NCBI GenBank assembly: GCA_964423745.1 | Contig: CAYRGG010000001.1 | Location: forward strand, 62,001 to 126,000 | DNA: 64,000 nt | Origin: CAYRGG01 sp964423745 | GTDB lineage: Bacteria; Pseudomonadota; Gammaproteobacteria; Competibacterales; Competibacteraceae | Reading direction: 5' to 3' | In this document: piece after piece, positions 27,333 to 36,388 of the stretch | How the letters are laid out: every line of letters begins with the position of its first letter | Position numbering within the stretch: the first letter of the stretch is position 1 | Position numbers and translations under genes: made by a program | Notes under the pieces: generated by a model | Databases searched by the model: none | Told to the model about the DNA's origin: nothing | What the model saw: only the letters and a program-made list of their open reading frames with translations

Positions 27333-29117
27333 ATGCCAAAATCTGACTCAACCCAAAAACCCTCTTCGTCATTATCCCCTTGGCTGCTTCAGGCGCTGCC
27401 CTGTCTGGATTGGTTAAAGGGCTATCGCATGGCGGACCTACCCCACGATATAGCGTCCGGATTATTTGTCGCTGTACTTTTGGTGCCCCAGGCTATGGCC
27501 TATGCGGCCCTCGCTGACTTACCGCCTCGGGTTGGACTTTACGCCACCCTTGCTCCCGCCCTGTTTTACGCCCTATTCGGCGCCAGTCGGTTTTTATCCA
27601 TTGGTCCTGTCGCTCTAGTTTCCCTGTTGGTGGCCGATAGTCTGGGTCAGGCAACGGCGTTGCATGACATAGAACCCACCGCCGCGGCTATGGCATTGGC
27701 AGCGATAGTGGGTTTGTTATTGACCATCATGGGTATGTTGCGACTCGGATTTATCATCAACTTTATCAGCGATGCGGTCATTATCGGCTTTACCAGCGCA
27801 GCCGCCTTACTCATCGCCTTAAGTCAATTACGGCATTTGTTGGGGCTTGATTTAGAGCGTGGGGGTAATTTCTTTACCACCCTCATTCAGATGGGTCAAC
27901 AGTGGCAGGCCATCAACCCGACCACCAGCGCCATCGGCGTGACCGCCCTGTTATTCTTGCTGATCATCGATAATTTTTTTCCCAAATGGTTAACTGAACT
28001 GGGTTTAAGCGAACGCTGGCGACTGGTGATTACTAAAGCCGCACCCCTCGCTTTAATGGCGACCAGTACCTTAGTGGTATGGGAATTGGCGTTGCAAGAC
28101 CAAGTCGCCATCGTAGGGGATATCGGTGGCGGGTTGCCTCCCCTTGCCCTACCGCCCTTCTCGGTGGATTTATGGGTTTCGCTACTACCCGGTGGTTTCG
28201 TAATCAGTCTAATTATTTTTACTACAGGCATGGCCGTTGCCCAATCCCTGGCGGGTCGGCGTCGCCAAGCCTTGCTGCCTAATCGAGAAGCCTTTGCCCT
28301 AGGGGCAGCTAATCTAGCGGTCGCTTTTACCTCGGGTTATCCCGTGGGCGCAAGCCTGAGCCGCTCGGCCCTAAACTTTGATGTGGGCGCTCGCACCCCT
28401 GCCGCCGCACTGGTGACAGCTCTGTTACTAGCGTTGACCGTAGTTTTTTTAGGACCGCTTTTTTATTTTTTACCCAAAAGCCTGTTAGCCGCTTTAGTTA
28501 TCAGCGCTGTGATCGGTTTGTTCAAAATCAGCGCCATGGGTCGAGTTTGGGCATACAGCGTCGCGGAAGGCATGACCTTAACCTTACCTTTTGCAGCAGT
28601 GCTTGTTTTTGGCGTGCAATGGGGTTTGCTGGTTGGGGCGGGAAGCGCCATTGCCCTTTATCTATGGCGCACCAGCCGACCCCGCATTACCCTACAGGGT
28701 CGGCTTAAAGACAGTGAAGCATTTCGCAGCGCAGAACGGGATTCTGTGACGCCTGAAGTCTCGCCGGTGTTGATACTGCGCATCGATCAGGATATCTATT
28801 TTGCCAGTGCCGGTCATTGTGAACAGCGGGTGTTGAGCGAAGTAGCGGTACACCCTGAGATAAACTATTTACTACTAGACTTGAGATCGGTCAATACCAT
28901 CGACCATAGCGGTTTTGAGATGCTTAAACGATTACAGGATAACTTAAAAGATGCCAGTGTGGTCATGGCGTTTGCCGAGATCAAGCGTCCTTTATTAGAC
29001 GAGTTTAAAAGGATTGGTTTGCTTGATCGATTAGAAGACAAAACCATTTTTGAAACCACCCATGAGGCATTAACAACCCTGGAAGCTCATGCAGAATCAA
29101 ATTTTATGAACAACTAA
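27333..29117 (+). CDS. SulP-family anion transporter with STAS domain
   Basis: 594 residues from ATG 27333 (GTG at 27324 is an in-frame alternative; neither has a strong ribosome binding site). The SulP signature lies near residues 35-70 (DLPHDIASGLFVAVLLVPQA, LPPRVGLYATLAPALFYALFG), with 10-12 membrane helices. A C-terminal STAS domain (about 465-585) carries YLLLDLRSVNTIDHSGFEML. Members move sulfate, bicarbonate or other anions across the inner membrane. There is no cys gene or carbonic anhydrase nearby to choose the substrate. Divergent from pstS. Confidence 0.93.
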   Translation: MPKSDSTQKPSSSLSPWLLQALPCLDWLKGYRMADLPHDIASGLFVAVLLVPQAMAYAALADLPPRVGLYATLAPALFYALFGASRFLSIGPVALVSLLVADSLGQATALHDIEPTAAAMALAAIVGLLLTIMGMLRLGFIINFISDAVIIGFTSAAALLIALSQLRHLLGLDLERGGNFFTTLIQMGQQWQAINPTTSAIGVTALLFLLIIDNFFPKWLTELGLSERWRLVITKAAPLALMATSTLVVWELALQDQVAIVGDIGGGLPPLALPPFSVDLWVSLLPGGFVISLIIFTTGMAVAQSLAGRRRQALLPNREAFALGAANLAVAFTSGYPVGASLSRSALNFDVGARTPAAALVTALLLALTVVFLGPLFYFLPKSLLAALVISAVIGLFKISAMGRVWAYSVAEGMTLTLPFAAVLVFGVQWGLLVGAGSAIALYLWRTSRPRITLQGRLKDSEAFRSAERDSVTPEVSPVLILRIDQDIYFASAGHCEQRVLSEVAVHPEINYLLLDLRSVNTIDHSGFEMLKRLQDNLKDASVVMAFAEIKRPLLDEFKRIGLLDRLEDKTIFETTHEALTTLEAHAESNFMNN

Positions 29118-29219
29118 CGATTTATAGAAAAATCGTGTGCATACACTTATATAATTTACTAAAAAACGCTTAGCGGTTTAAACTAAACATGTCTTCAATC
29201 TTCACGGCGGAAATCGATT

Positions 29220-30047
29220 ATGGCCAACAGTGGCTTGAGCGAATTATTACCCTCTTGGGTCACCGTACCACCGACCCAGGACGAACTACCCTGCGACGAC
29301 GGCGTACCCATGGAGACTGAACGCCACCGCTTACAGATGGATTTGTTGATCAACACCCTCAACCCTTGGCTAGCGCAACGTGAATCCGGCTACGTGGGCG
29401 GCAATATGTTTGTTTATTTCAGCTTGGCCCAGGTGCGTAACCAAGATTTTAAAGGCCCTGATGTGTTTGTAGTGCTAGATGTTCCTAGAGGCGAACGCAA
29501 GAGCTGGGTGGTGTGGCAAGAAGGCAAAGGGCCGGATGTGGTTATCGAGCTGCTCTCGGAGAGCACTGCAGAAATTGACAAGACCACTAAAAAACAGACC
29601 TACCAGAATCAACTTAAAGTGGCTGAATACTTTTGGTTTGATCCGTTTAGTCCTGATGACTGGGCGGGTTTCAACCTGCATGGCAATCATTATCACGCAT
29701 TGGCCCTGGATAATCAAAAGCGTTTTGTCAGTCAATCGCTAGGTTTAGCCCTAGTGCGTTGGTCGGGGGTTTACGCAGGAGTGGAGGCCGTCTGGCTACG
29801 CTGGGCAACGTTGGAGGGCGAGTTGCTGCCAACTCAAGAAGAAAGTCTAAGGGCCGAGACACAACGGGCGCAAGCTGAAGCCAAACGGGCGCAAGCTGAA
29901 GCTAAACGGGCGCAAGCTGAAGCTAAACGGGCGCAAGCTGAGGCTAAACGAGCACAAACCGAGGCACGCGCTAGACACGAAGCTGAACAACGGGCAATGG
30001 CGGCTGAAGCTGAACTGGCCCGGCTTAGATCACAGTACAAACCCTAA
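29220..30047 (+). CDS. Uma2-family (DUF820) putative nuclease with heptapeptide-repeat tail
   Basis: 275 residues. Residues about 20-195 form a Uma2/DUF820 restriction-endonuclease-like fold: FKGPDVFVVLDV and GPDVVIELLSEST carry the PD-(D/E)xK-type acidic residues, followed by KVAEYFWFDP. Uma2 proteins are abundant in cyanobacteria and scattered in other bacteria; their function is unknown. The C-terminal tail is a charged coiled coil containing four RAQAEAK heptads encoded by a 21-bp tandem repeat (29865-29948). The number of units may vary between strains. 101 bp after sulP; convergent with the DksA-like gene 9 bp downstream. Confidence 0.88.
   Translation: MANSGLSELLPSWVTVPPTQDELPCDDGVPMETERHRLQMDLLINTLNPWLAQRESGYVGGNMFVYFSLAQVRNQDFKGPDVFVVLDVPRGERKSWVVWQEGKGPDVVIELLSESTAEIDKTTKKQTYQNQLKVAEYFWFDPFSPDDWAGFNLHGNHYHALALDNQKRFVSQSLGLALVRWSGVYAGVEAVWLRWATLEGELLPTQEESLRAETQRAQAEAKRAQAEAKRAQAEAKRAQAEAKRAQTEARARHEAEQRAMAAEAELARLRSQYKP
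29865..29969 (+). repeat. 21-bp tandem repeat in the Uma2 gene
   Basis: Units start at 29865, 29886, 29907 and 29928 (CGGGCGCAAGCTGAAGCYAA), nearly identical, plus a degenerate fifth at 29949. Each encodes one Arg-Ala-Gln-Ala-Glu-Ala-Lys heptad, so copy-number change keeps the frame and only lengthens the coiled coil. Confidence 0.95.
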
Positions 30048-30056
30048 TGGCGAGAT

Positions 30057-30455
30057 CTATAAACTTGGCCCTACCTCCACGCCATGGGATTCCTCATGGC
30101 GGGTTTGGCAAGGCTGACAGCGTTGCACGGTTGGATCGATTTGCAGCCGTGCCTCAGCAATAGTCTCGCCACAATCGCTGCATACTCCATAGGTTTTATT
30201 GGCAATACGAGTCAAGGCGTTTTCTATAGCATATAACTCTTGAACATGGCGTTCATGATGGGCAAGTTTGATGTCCATAAGCAGATCAGCAACGGATTGT
30301 TCTTCCGTATCGTGGACTCTTCCCGCTAAATCAATATAGTGAGGATTCTGTGAATTTAGTAAACCTTGTTTTATCTCGACGCGTAATTCCTCAGCCCGTT
30401 GCTGTAGTTGCTGTTTAAAATCATTCATTTGTTGCTCTGCCATGTGGGACGCCAT
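30057..30455 (-). CDS. TraR/DksA-type zinc-finger protein
   Basis: 132 residues from ATG 30455. An N-terminal helical region (about 1-85) is followed by a four-cysteine zinc finger CSDCGETIAEARLQIDPTVQ with a second pair CQPC. This is the DksA/TraR fold: a coiled-coil arm enters the RNA polymerase secondary channel. AGGAG lies 6 nt before ATG 30455, whereas an upstream in-frame ATG at 30461 directly abuts it, so 30455 is chosen. Lies beside uspA on the same strand, which suggests a stress-response role; the coiled-coil tip residues needed for DksA-like activity were not verified. Confidence 0.9.
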   Translation of the reverse strand: MASHMAEQQMNDFKQQLQQRAEELRVEIKQGLLNSQNPHYIDLAGRVHDTEEQSVADLLMDIKLAHHERHVQELYAIENALTRIANKTYGVCSDCGETIAEARLQIDPTVQRCQPCQTRHEESHGVEVGPSL

Positions 30456-30578
30456 TATCATCTCCTAGGATTAGAAAAGCTTGTTGTGCGTACATAGTGG
30501 CTTGGGTGAGCACTTCTTCTGGATAAAATTGGTATACCACAGCTTATGTTTCCGGCTTTGGTGATTACACTTTTTCCG

Positions 30579-31055
30579 TTATACCCGCACCGCCAGCACA
30601 TCGCAGGGTGCGCCATGCAATACGGCGTTCGCTGTGGAGCCCAACAAAAGCGCCAGGCCATGACGACCGTGACTACCCACCACAATCAGGTCTATGGCGT
30701 GTTCTTTAGCCACATCATGAATAACCTGTTTAGTGGAGGGTGAAGACAGGGCCCATCTATCCCCTGCCGGCATGTTCAAATCTTCGGCCAGTTGTTCCAA
30801 CATCGCTTGGGCTTGTTTCATTTTGGCTTGGTGAAGTTTATTTTCCTGCTCCACAGTCATTGGCGTCAGAGGGGTTAGCGGCTCCATGGCCAGGGCTGAC
30901 GGTGTACTTGCAATTTGCGTGGGGGCCGTTTCGACCACATGCAATAAGCTGAGTTTTGCCGCAAACCGACGCGCTAGCTCAGTGGCTTTTGCAGCGGCCT
31001 GGATGCTTTCCTCAGCGGTATCCACAGCGAGCAGAATGTGTCGATAGCTTGTCAT
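30579..31055 (-). CDS. Universal stress protein (UspA family)
   Basis: 158 residues: YRHILLAVDTAEESIQAAAK at the N-terminus, then LSLLHVVE, and the C-terminal ATP-binding-type motif IDLIVVGSHGRHGLALLLGS followed by STANAVLHGAPCDVLAVRV. GGGAGG precedes the ATG. The G-2x-G-9x-G-(S/T) motif suggests a nucleotide-binding Usp. Neighbours (DksA-like, SodC) fit a general stress cluster. Confidence 0.94.
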   Translation of the reverse strand: MTSYRHILLAVDTAEESIQAAAKATELARRFAAKLSLLHVVETAPTQIASTPSALAMEPLTPLTPMTVEQENKLHQAKMKQAQAMLEQLAEDLNMPAGDRWALSSPSTKQVIHDVAKEHAIDLIVVGSHGRHGLALLLGSTANAVLHGAPCDVLAVRV

Positions 31056-31104
31056 ATCACACCTCCCTACTCGAAAAAAGTAGTTTAGCGAATCAGTTTA
31101 CAGA

Positions 31105-31338
31105 TTATCCGGTTTTATGACTGGATCGACGGATTGGGGAAACCTCCGGTGGAGTTTGCGACGGCTGTATTTCAGGTGTTTGTGGTGATTGCGGTGCCTC
31201 TTGGGGTCTGTGTTGAGGTTGCAGCTCCGCTGGCGGGTTTGGGTCCGGTATCTCAACAGGCCGCTGGGTAGGGATTTCAGGATCGCCGCTTTGCATCCGC
31301 AAAAGCCAGCGGCGCTGGTTGACAGCCATATTCGTCAT
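31105..31338 (-). CDS. Small proline-rich protein, unknown
   Basis: 77 residues from ATG 31338, chosen because GGAGGG lies 5 nt upstream; an in-frame ATG at 31350 sits in front of that site. After a short basic start (MTNMAVNQRRWLLRMQSGD) the rest is low-complexity, rich in Pro, Gln and Glu (PDPNPPAELQPQHRPQEAPQ), and likely disordered. No signal peptide or domain. No family recognised; the clear ribosome binding site is the main support for a real gene. Confidence 0.6.
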   Translation of the reverse strand: MTNMAVNQRRWLLRMQSGDPEIPTQRPVEIPDPNPPAELQPQHRPQEAPQSPQTPEIQPSQTPPEVSPIRRSSHKTG

Positions 31339-31426
31339 ATTACCCTCCATTGCGTGTTTTTAGTTCACTAGAACAGCAGTGTGCTCTAATACCATGACTC
31401 GGTATATTTTAAACAAACACTATGCC

Positions 31427-31473
31427 AATACCCATAAATAATGACCCTAATTGGATTATTTTGGGTATTTTTT
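31427..31473. terminator. Long hairpin with T-tract downstream of sodC
   Basis: AATACCCATAAATAAT (31427-31442) pairs with ATTATTTTGGGTATT (31455-31469), followed by a T-run on the plus strand. It lies 17 bp beyond the sodC stop. On the minus strand, the direction of the flanking genes, there is an A-run before but no U-run after the stem, so its efficiency as the sodC terminator is uncertain. Confidence 0.5.
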
Positions 31474-31489
31474 ACAGGTGGATTAGAGA

Positions 31490-32035
31490 TTACTGTTTAT
31501 TGATGACCGCGCAGGCTAGCCGTGCGCCAGCGGCGCCAGCAGGTTGACTCGAATAATCATCCGCATCGGCGTGAATCATCAATGCCGAACCGTCATCGTC
31601 AAACAGCGTAGCCTCGCCCTCAGCTAACGTCACCTGAGGATTAAACACCTGACCCCGCATGAGTCCGTCCGCTTCCACAAACTGATTTGGCATATCACCG
31701 GCATGGTAACCGTCGGCTGACTCATAACCGTGGGCTTTCCCTCGCGGCATATAATGGCCACCCGCGGATTTGAAATCGGGTGTCTCACAGGAACCCGTTT
31801 CATGAATGTGAAAACCGTGTTCGCCCTGGGGTATTTCATTAACGATAAATTCGATCAATACCCCATGGGGCGTCTCGGTCAATACCGCCGTGCCGATCTC
31901 TTTGTTCTGAGCATTAATAAATGTCGCTTGCGCCTGTGCTTGAGTAGCAGCCTCCTCCTGGGCACAGCTATAAACGCTTACGCTTAAACCAATAGCCACG
32001 CCTATACTCAGAAGTGTTGTTTTTTTGGTGTTCAC
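31490..32035 (-). CDS. sodC: Cu/Zn superoxide dismutase, probable lipoprotein
   Basis: 181 residues from GTG 32035 (GGAG 8 nt upstream; a longer in-frame start at 32080 would put 15 residues before the signal). Signal MNTKKTTLLSIGVAIGLSVS followed by VYSC, a plausible lipobox with Cys at about residue 24, so it may be anchored in the outer or inner membrane. Copper ligands HGFHIHETGSC, bridging/zinc region FKSAGGHYMP and the C-terminal GSALMIHADADDY and GAAGARLACAVI are conserved. Dismutates superoxide in the periplasm. Confidence 0.95.
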   Translation of the reverse strand: MNTKKTTLLSIGVAIGLSVSVYSCAQEEAATQAQAQATFINAQNKEIGTAVLTETPHGVLIEFIVNEIPQGEHGFHIHETGSCETPDFKSAGGHYMPRGKAHGYESADGYHAGDMPNQFVEADGLMRGQVFNPQVTLAEGEATLFDDDGSALMIHADADDYSSQPAGAAGARLACAVINKQ

Positions 32036-32212
32036 TATTATCACTCCGCTAGGATAAAACCCTAAATTTCTGCATATCATGTACCAATAAGCACTTTGCT
32101 GTTGAAAGTCCGCTGACTTGGCTATAGTTAAACACCATGTTATAAGAAGCTCGATGGAAAAACTATCTTATCCAGTCTCCTTGTTGCCAAAAAATATCTT
32201 TTTTAGAGTCTC

Positions 32213-32806
32213 ATGTATACCGATGCAGAGTTAGTCACAAAACGAAGAGAGGCGGGTCTTGTCATTCATGCCTTTGCCGTTGCCCATGGTGCGGTGGCCT
32301 TTCTGTTGGCGAATACGGCGCTTATGGATGGCCCAATTCTCGCGGGAATGACCATGTGGATGATTCATCGGTTAGGAAAAATATTTGACAAAGGAGATGT
32401 GAATACGGCTCAGATCTTTTGGAATATCTTTCAGTATGTTGCTGGTACATGGCTAACGGCGAAAGCTCTGTTTTTTATTCCTGGCATCGGTAATTGGGCC
32501 AACGCAGGAACGACCATGCTGCTCACCGAGACCATTGGTTGGGCTTGTATTTATATCTTCTCAGGCAATATAGATCCAGAAACCCTGACCAAAGAGCAAT
32601 GGAAGAACATTGCCAAAATGGCCAAGAAAGAAGGTAAAAAACATAATCAAGAAAACAAAGCCGTGTTAAACAAAGCCAGCGATGAGGAAAAGAAGCAGTT
32701 AAAATTCATCGTCGAGCAGTTAAAAAACGACGATATAGCAGAGGAAGATAAGGAAAAACTCCTTGCAGAGCTTGAACAGTTATATGAAAAAATTAAACAC
32801 GCCTAA
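32213..32806 (+). CDS. Membrane protein with charged C-terminal helix, unknown
   Basis: 197 residues. Hydrophobic segments at about 17-37, 39-53, 68-90 and 95-115 contain Gly-rich stretches (FFIPGIGNWANAGTTMLLTE). The C-terminal ~75 residues are strongly charged and helical (KKEGKKHNQENKAVLNKASD), probably cytoplasmic. The arrangement recalls YcjF/DUF697-type or bacterial stress membrane proteins but no family is assigned. Divergent from sodC. AT-richer than its neighbours. Start ATG 32213 lacks a strong ribosome binding site. Confidence 0.65.
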   Translation: MYTDAELVTKRREAGLVIHAFAVAHGAVAFLLANTALMDGPILAGMTMWMIHRLGKIFDKGDVNTAQIFWNIFQYVAGTWLTAKALFFIPGIGNWANAGTTMLLTETIGWACIYIFSGNIDPETLTKEQWKNIAKMAKKEGKKHNQENKAVLNKASDEEKKQLKFIVEQLKNDDIAEEDKEKLLAELEQLYEKIKHA

Positions 32807-32872
32807 GTGATAATAAATCACTAGGTTTACGACTGCGCGAGAATGACGGCGGATGTATCTGGCTGTTTTTAA

Positions 32873-34240
32873 TTAGAATTGTTCAACTGCAAACGCACCC
32901 TTAGCAAAATCTTTTTTAAATCCCTGGTAGTCGGCACAGAGGCGGTCAGCGGCATATTCACCAAAGCGAATCATGTCAGCACGAAATACTTTCGGTATCA
33001 GGGTAGCCAAGATTGCCGCTTCTGCATTGCCCGTCATAATTCCTGTGTCTTCATCGCTGCGGGCATGGGACTGGGCTAATACGCGACCACAGATGTCGGC
33101 ATAGTCGCCCAGTGTATCCGCATCCAGATCTTCCACATCATAACTGTTTTTGAAGGGGCTTCGTTCTCGAACCAAAAAGCTCATACCATCTAGGGTGGTT
33201 TGACCATAAAAAGGGTCACCACCCACCAAATGGACATCCTGGGCGATCTGTATGCGTCCAGCCCGATCGTTGGCAATACTGAGGCCGTGGCCTACAAGCC
33301 CAAACAAGGCTGAACGCCGCGACTGTTTAAACTCGAGTATCAAATCATCCTTAAGTCCCTGTATCGGTCCCGAAATCAGCACAAAATAGCGTTCTAAACC
33401 TAAGCTCGCCGTGCCACTGCCGTGTTTGATGGCGACGTTTTTGACCTTAAAAAAATTACTATCTCCCAATGCGGCAATGTCGGGATCTTTACGGTATTCG
33501 TTGATGGCTTTCTGAAAAGCCCGCTTTCGTCTGGGAATAGGAGTCAGTTTTTCTGACTCGTGAAACTGTCCTCGTTCGAGATCCACGTATTTGCTGAGCC
33601 ACTCCCCCCGTGCCCGGCGGGAATCTTCGATGAGTTCGCGGATCAAGGGAGGACTATTAACACTCGTGTAACGGCGATATTTCTCCTCATCATTTTGGGC
33701 GAAGTCGGTCAGGGCTTCCACATAACCTTCCACAAAAGCTTTCATGATTTTAAGGCGTTTTTTACTTTTATAGCCCTGTTCCCGGGCGGCCACATTAAAA
33801 CCCACCACGCCCCGCTTGACATCCCAACTATACGGCGCCACGTAAGCTTCATCGAAGTCGTTGATCCCAAAAAATGGTTCCCCATCGACGCCCGGCATAA
33901 CCCCAAAATTCTCCGGATGAATATCGCCGAGGGCAAACACCAACGGCAGATGGGCATCGCTGCCCGCATAATCTCGATAATAAAGCAGCGCACTACCTCG
34001 AAAAAAAGAAAACGCCGAATCCGCTAGGGTGGTAAATTTTGTTTGCGCACCTTCTGGATTGTTGTTGATCCGAAAAATATTATCTTCTAAAAGACTCCGA
34101 CGGACGTAGACACGACGCTCATGGGGAGGCAACAACAATGGTGAGAACATTACCTGCCCAGAAGCCCGATGCCGGGCATAATCATGAAAAGCGTCTACGG
34201 CGTCAACGAGAGCGGGTTTTTGCGGTTGTAATGTTTGCAT
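32873..34240 (-). CDS. DUF2252 family protein
   Basis: 455 residues, typical length of DUF2252. Diagnostic motifs: FALGDIHPENFGVMPG and GINDFDEAYVAPYSWDVKR, resembling the catalytic loop (H/D-x-x-x-x-N) and metal-binding DFD of aminoglycoside-phosphotransferase-like kinases; near the end, ADICGRVLAQSHARS. Probably a kinase-fold cytoplasmic protein of unknown substrate. Convergent with the 197-residue membrane protein gene (66 bp gap) and divergent from the MDR gene. Confidence 0.92.
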   Translation of the reverse strand: MQTLQPQKPALVDAVDAFHDYARHRASGQVMFSPLLLPPHERRVYVRRSLLEDNIFRINNNPEGAQTKFTTLADSAFSFFRGSALLYYRDYAGSDAHLPLVFALGDIHPENFGVMPGVDGEPFFGINDFDEAYVAPYSWDVKRGVVGFNVAAREQGYKSKKRLKIMKAFVEGYVEALTDFAQNDEEKYRRYTSVNSPPLIRELIEDSRRARGEWLSKYVDLERGQFHESEKLTPIPRRKRAFQKAINEYRKDPDIAALGDSNFFKVKNVAIKHGSGTASLGLERYFVLISGPIQGLKDDLILEFKQSRRSALFGLVGHGLSIANDRAGRIQIAQDVHLVGGDPFYGQTTLDGMSFLVRERSPFKNSYDVEDLDADTLGDYADICGRVLAQSHARSDEDTGIMTGNAEAAILATLIPKVFRADMIRFGEYAADRLCADYQGFKKDFAKGAFAVEQF

Positions 34241-34395
34241 GATGTTTTATGAGCAATTGTTATTCCAGTGACTGTTTCTAACGCCAAGTATGATGGGATT
34301 CTTCTTTATCTCGAAAAGACGATGCAGAACACCTGGACATTTGTCAAAATGCCCACTTATTATTTTAATTCCGTTAACATACCTTAAAATTGTCT

Positions 34396-35457
34396 ATGAA
34401 AAAAATTGTTATTCACCGGCCCGGCGGTTATAACCAGCTAAAACTAGAGGAACAAGCGGATCTCATTGCGGGCGTTGGCCAGGTGCTTATCGATGTGAAC
34501 GCCATCGGCGTTAACTTTGCCGATTGCATTATCCGCATGGGGCTGTATGAGTCCGCTAAACAATACGTAGGTTATCCCATCACCCCTGGGTTTGATGTGG
34601 CCGGCACCGTGGCTGCCGTGGGAGAAGATGTGAGTGATTTTACTGTCGGCGAGCGTGTGCTGGCAGTGACGCTTTTTGGTGGTTACGCCACGCAACTGGT
34701 GGTTGACCATAGGCAGGTTTTTTCCTTGCCAAGATCTATGTCGTTTCTCGAGGCGGCCGCATTCCCCACCTGTTTTCTCACCGCTTGGCTAGCGTTACGG
34801 GAACTCGCCCACCCACGACCCGGTGAAACATTGTTAGTCCATTCCGCTGCCGGCGGCGTAGGTAGCGCCTTGATACAGCTTGGCAAGCTCATGGACTGCC
34901 GGGTGATCGGCGTCGTAGGGGCCAGGCACAAAATAGAAACAGTGTTAAATCTGGGTGCCGACAATGTCATCGATAAATCCACTCAAGATCTTTGGACTGA
35001 AGCAAAGATTCAGGCGCCAGGGGGCTACGATGTGATTCTCGACGCTAATGGTGTCGCGACTTTACGGGATAGCTATAACCATCTGGCGCCGTTGGGCCGA
35101 CTGGTTATTTACGGTTTTCATAGCATGTTTCCAAAAGGGCGCGGAAAACCTAACTGGCTAAAACTCGCCAAAGACTTTTTTAATACGCCTTTTTTTAATC
35201 CATTACGGTTGACTAACGAAAGTCGCAGTATATTGGCCTTTAACATGAGTTTTTTGACTAGCCGCCGGGATATACTCATCCCAGCTCTAACTCAGCTAAT
35301 GCAGTGGTATCGAGAAGGCGAACTTCACTTACCTCCTATTACGACTTTTCCTCTCGAAGAGGTGGCCAAAGCCCATCACACTTTGGAATCCGCCCAAACC
35401 GTAGGAAAATTAATATTAACGGTTCCCGGTAAAAAAGATATCCGTATCGTACATTGA
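34396..35457 (+). CDS. Medium-chain dehydrogenase/reductase, quinone oxidoreductase type
   Basis: 353 residues from ATG 34396 (an in-frame TTG at 34390 is rejected). GroES-like N-terminal half with GFDVAGTVAAVGEDVSDFTV and a Rossmann half with VHSAAGGVGSALIQLGKL. No cysteine-rich structural zinc loop and no catalytic zinc ligands in the usual places, so it belongs to the zinc-free QOR/zeta-crystallin/VAT-1-like branch using NADPH. Substrate unknown, possibly quinones or reactive enals. Single gene divergent from DUF2252. Confidence 0.9.
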   Translation: MKKIVIHRPGGYNQLKLEEQADLIAGVGQVLIDVNAIGVNFADCIIRMGLYESAKQYVGYPITPGFDVAGTVAAVGEDVSDFTVGERVLAVTLFGGYATQLVVDHRQVFSLPRSMSFLEAAAFPTCFLTAWLALRELAHPRPGETLLVHSAAGGVGSALIQLGKLMDCRVIGVVGARHKIETVLNLGADNVIDKSTQDLWTEAKIQAPGGYDVILDANGVATLRDSYNHLAPLGRLVIYGFHSMFPKGRGKPNWLKLAKDFFNTPFFNPLRLTNESRSILAFNMSFLTSRRDILIPALTQLMQWYREGELHLPPITTFPLEEVAKAHHTLESAQTVGKLILTVPGKKDIRIVH

Positions 35458-35731
35458 TCGTATGGTTTTTAATGAAACAGTTAATCTATTAAATTTATTC
35501 AAATCTCAATGAGAATGAGCTAGCCATCTTTTCTCCAACAACAACTCCGCGTAGAATCTGCAACCGTGTTACAGTAATGCTAACTTTATACCTTGGCCCA
35601 CGTGAGTCAATTTAAAAATTAACACATTTATTTCTTCGTTAATAAGTCATCGTCCGAAATAGGTTTACCCTATGAGAACGATATTGTCATCCATGACAAC
35701 GTAAGTCCAACAACTACACAGGAGACCCTTT

Positions 35732-35905
35732 ATGACTAAGATTAAACAAATTATGATGAGTTTGCTGGCTATCTTTTTTGCCTTAGCCCTGGTTGCTTGC
35801 GATGGTCCCGCTGAAGAGGCTGGAGAAGAGATCGACGAAGCGAACGAGGAAATCGAAGAAAGCATGGAAGAAACGGGCGATTGGGTTGAAGAAGAAACAG
35901 AATAA
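35732..35905 (+). CDS. Small acidic lipoprotein
   Basis: 57 residues. Lipoprotein signal MTKIKQIMMSLLAIFFALAL then VAC (lipobox LVAC, Cys23), followed by a mature part made almost entirely of Glu, Asp and small residues (DGPAEEAGEEIDEANEEIEE). AGGAG lies 8 nt before the ATG, and a strong terminator follows 50 bp after the stop. Resembles small entericidin-like or stress lipoproteins in layout, though entericidins are basic. Single-gene unit. Confidence 0.85.
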   Translation: MTKIKQIMMSLLAIFFALALVACDGPAEEAGEEIDEANEEIEESMEETGDWVEEETE

Positions 35906-35954
35906 AATTAAGTTTGTCTGCATTTGATTAAAATTTTTTGCAGCGACAAACATG

Positions 35955-35988
35955 CACGCCCATAATTTTTTTATGGGCGTGTTATTTT
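35955..35988 (+). terminator. Intrinsic terminator after the small lipoprotein
   Basis: CACGCCCATA stem, A/T-rich loop (35965-35971), TATGGGCGTG, then TTATTTTAT. Lies 50 bp after the stop at 35905. Confidence 0.85.
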
Positions 35989-36077
35989 ATTTGATTGAAT
36001 TTAATAAATTTTGTACTGTTTTTGATAATTATTAAATAAAATTTAAAAGCTTTAAAAAATCATAAAAACAAATTTTT

Positions 36078-36116
36078 TTTGCAAAACTTACATATAAAAT
36101 ATGTAGTTTTTACAAA
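36078..36116. promoter_or_regulatory. Tandem degenerate HexR-like sites upstream of pfkB
   Basis: TTTGCAAAACTTACATA (36078-36094) and TATGTAGTTTTTACAAA (36100-36116). Each keeps the TGYA-N5-TACA core; their starts are 22 bp apart, two helical turns, so two dimers could bind the same face. About 275-310 bp before pfkB. Confidence 0.4.
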
Positions 36117-36388
36117 AGCTTTTGACCACTTTCCCTTTCCTTTAGCGCTTCATAACCTTCTTTACCGTTTACCACCCATCACATACTTTGCAAAGACCTG
36201 GGTTCAGCAATCCTCACCAGACCCTAAGATCCCATAATGATCTCCATGCATGGCATATAACTTGCTCAAAATCGGTAGAGTTTCCTTCCCTGGTTTATCT
36301 TTGTCAGTATTTCCATGGACTGCAGTAAGTTAATGAATTTCAAAATAAATTAACGCCTTGCCCGACAACCGAACTCAACGAGGTCACT

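Larger units (their letters stand above)
35906..36388. other. 483-bp intergenic region upstream of pfkB
   Basis: Contains the lipoprotein-gene terminator, then AT-rich DNA with two motif copies (36078-36116), then about 270 bp with no recognised element before the pfkB ATG. The long leader could hold a promoter far upstream or a small RNA; nothing more can be supported. Confidence 0.55.

Noticed and set aside
29865..29969. Tandem repeats as a CRISPR array
   Set aside because: Units are directly adjacent with no spacers and lie in frame inside the Uma2 gene.
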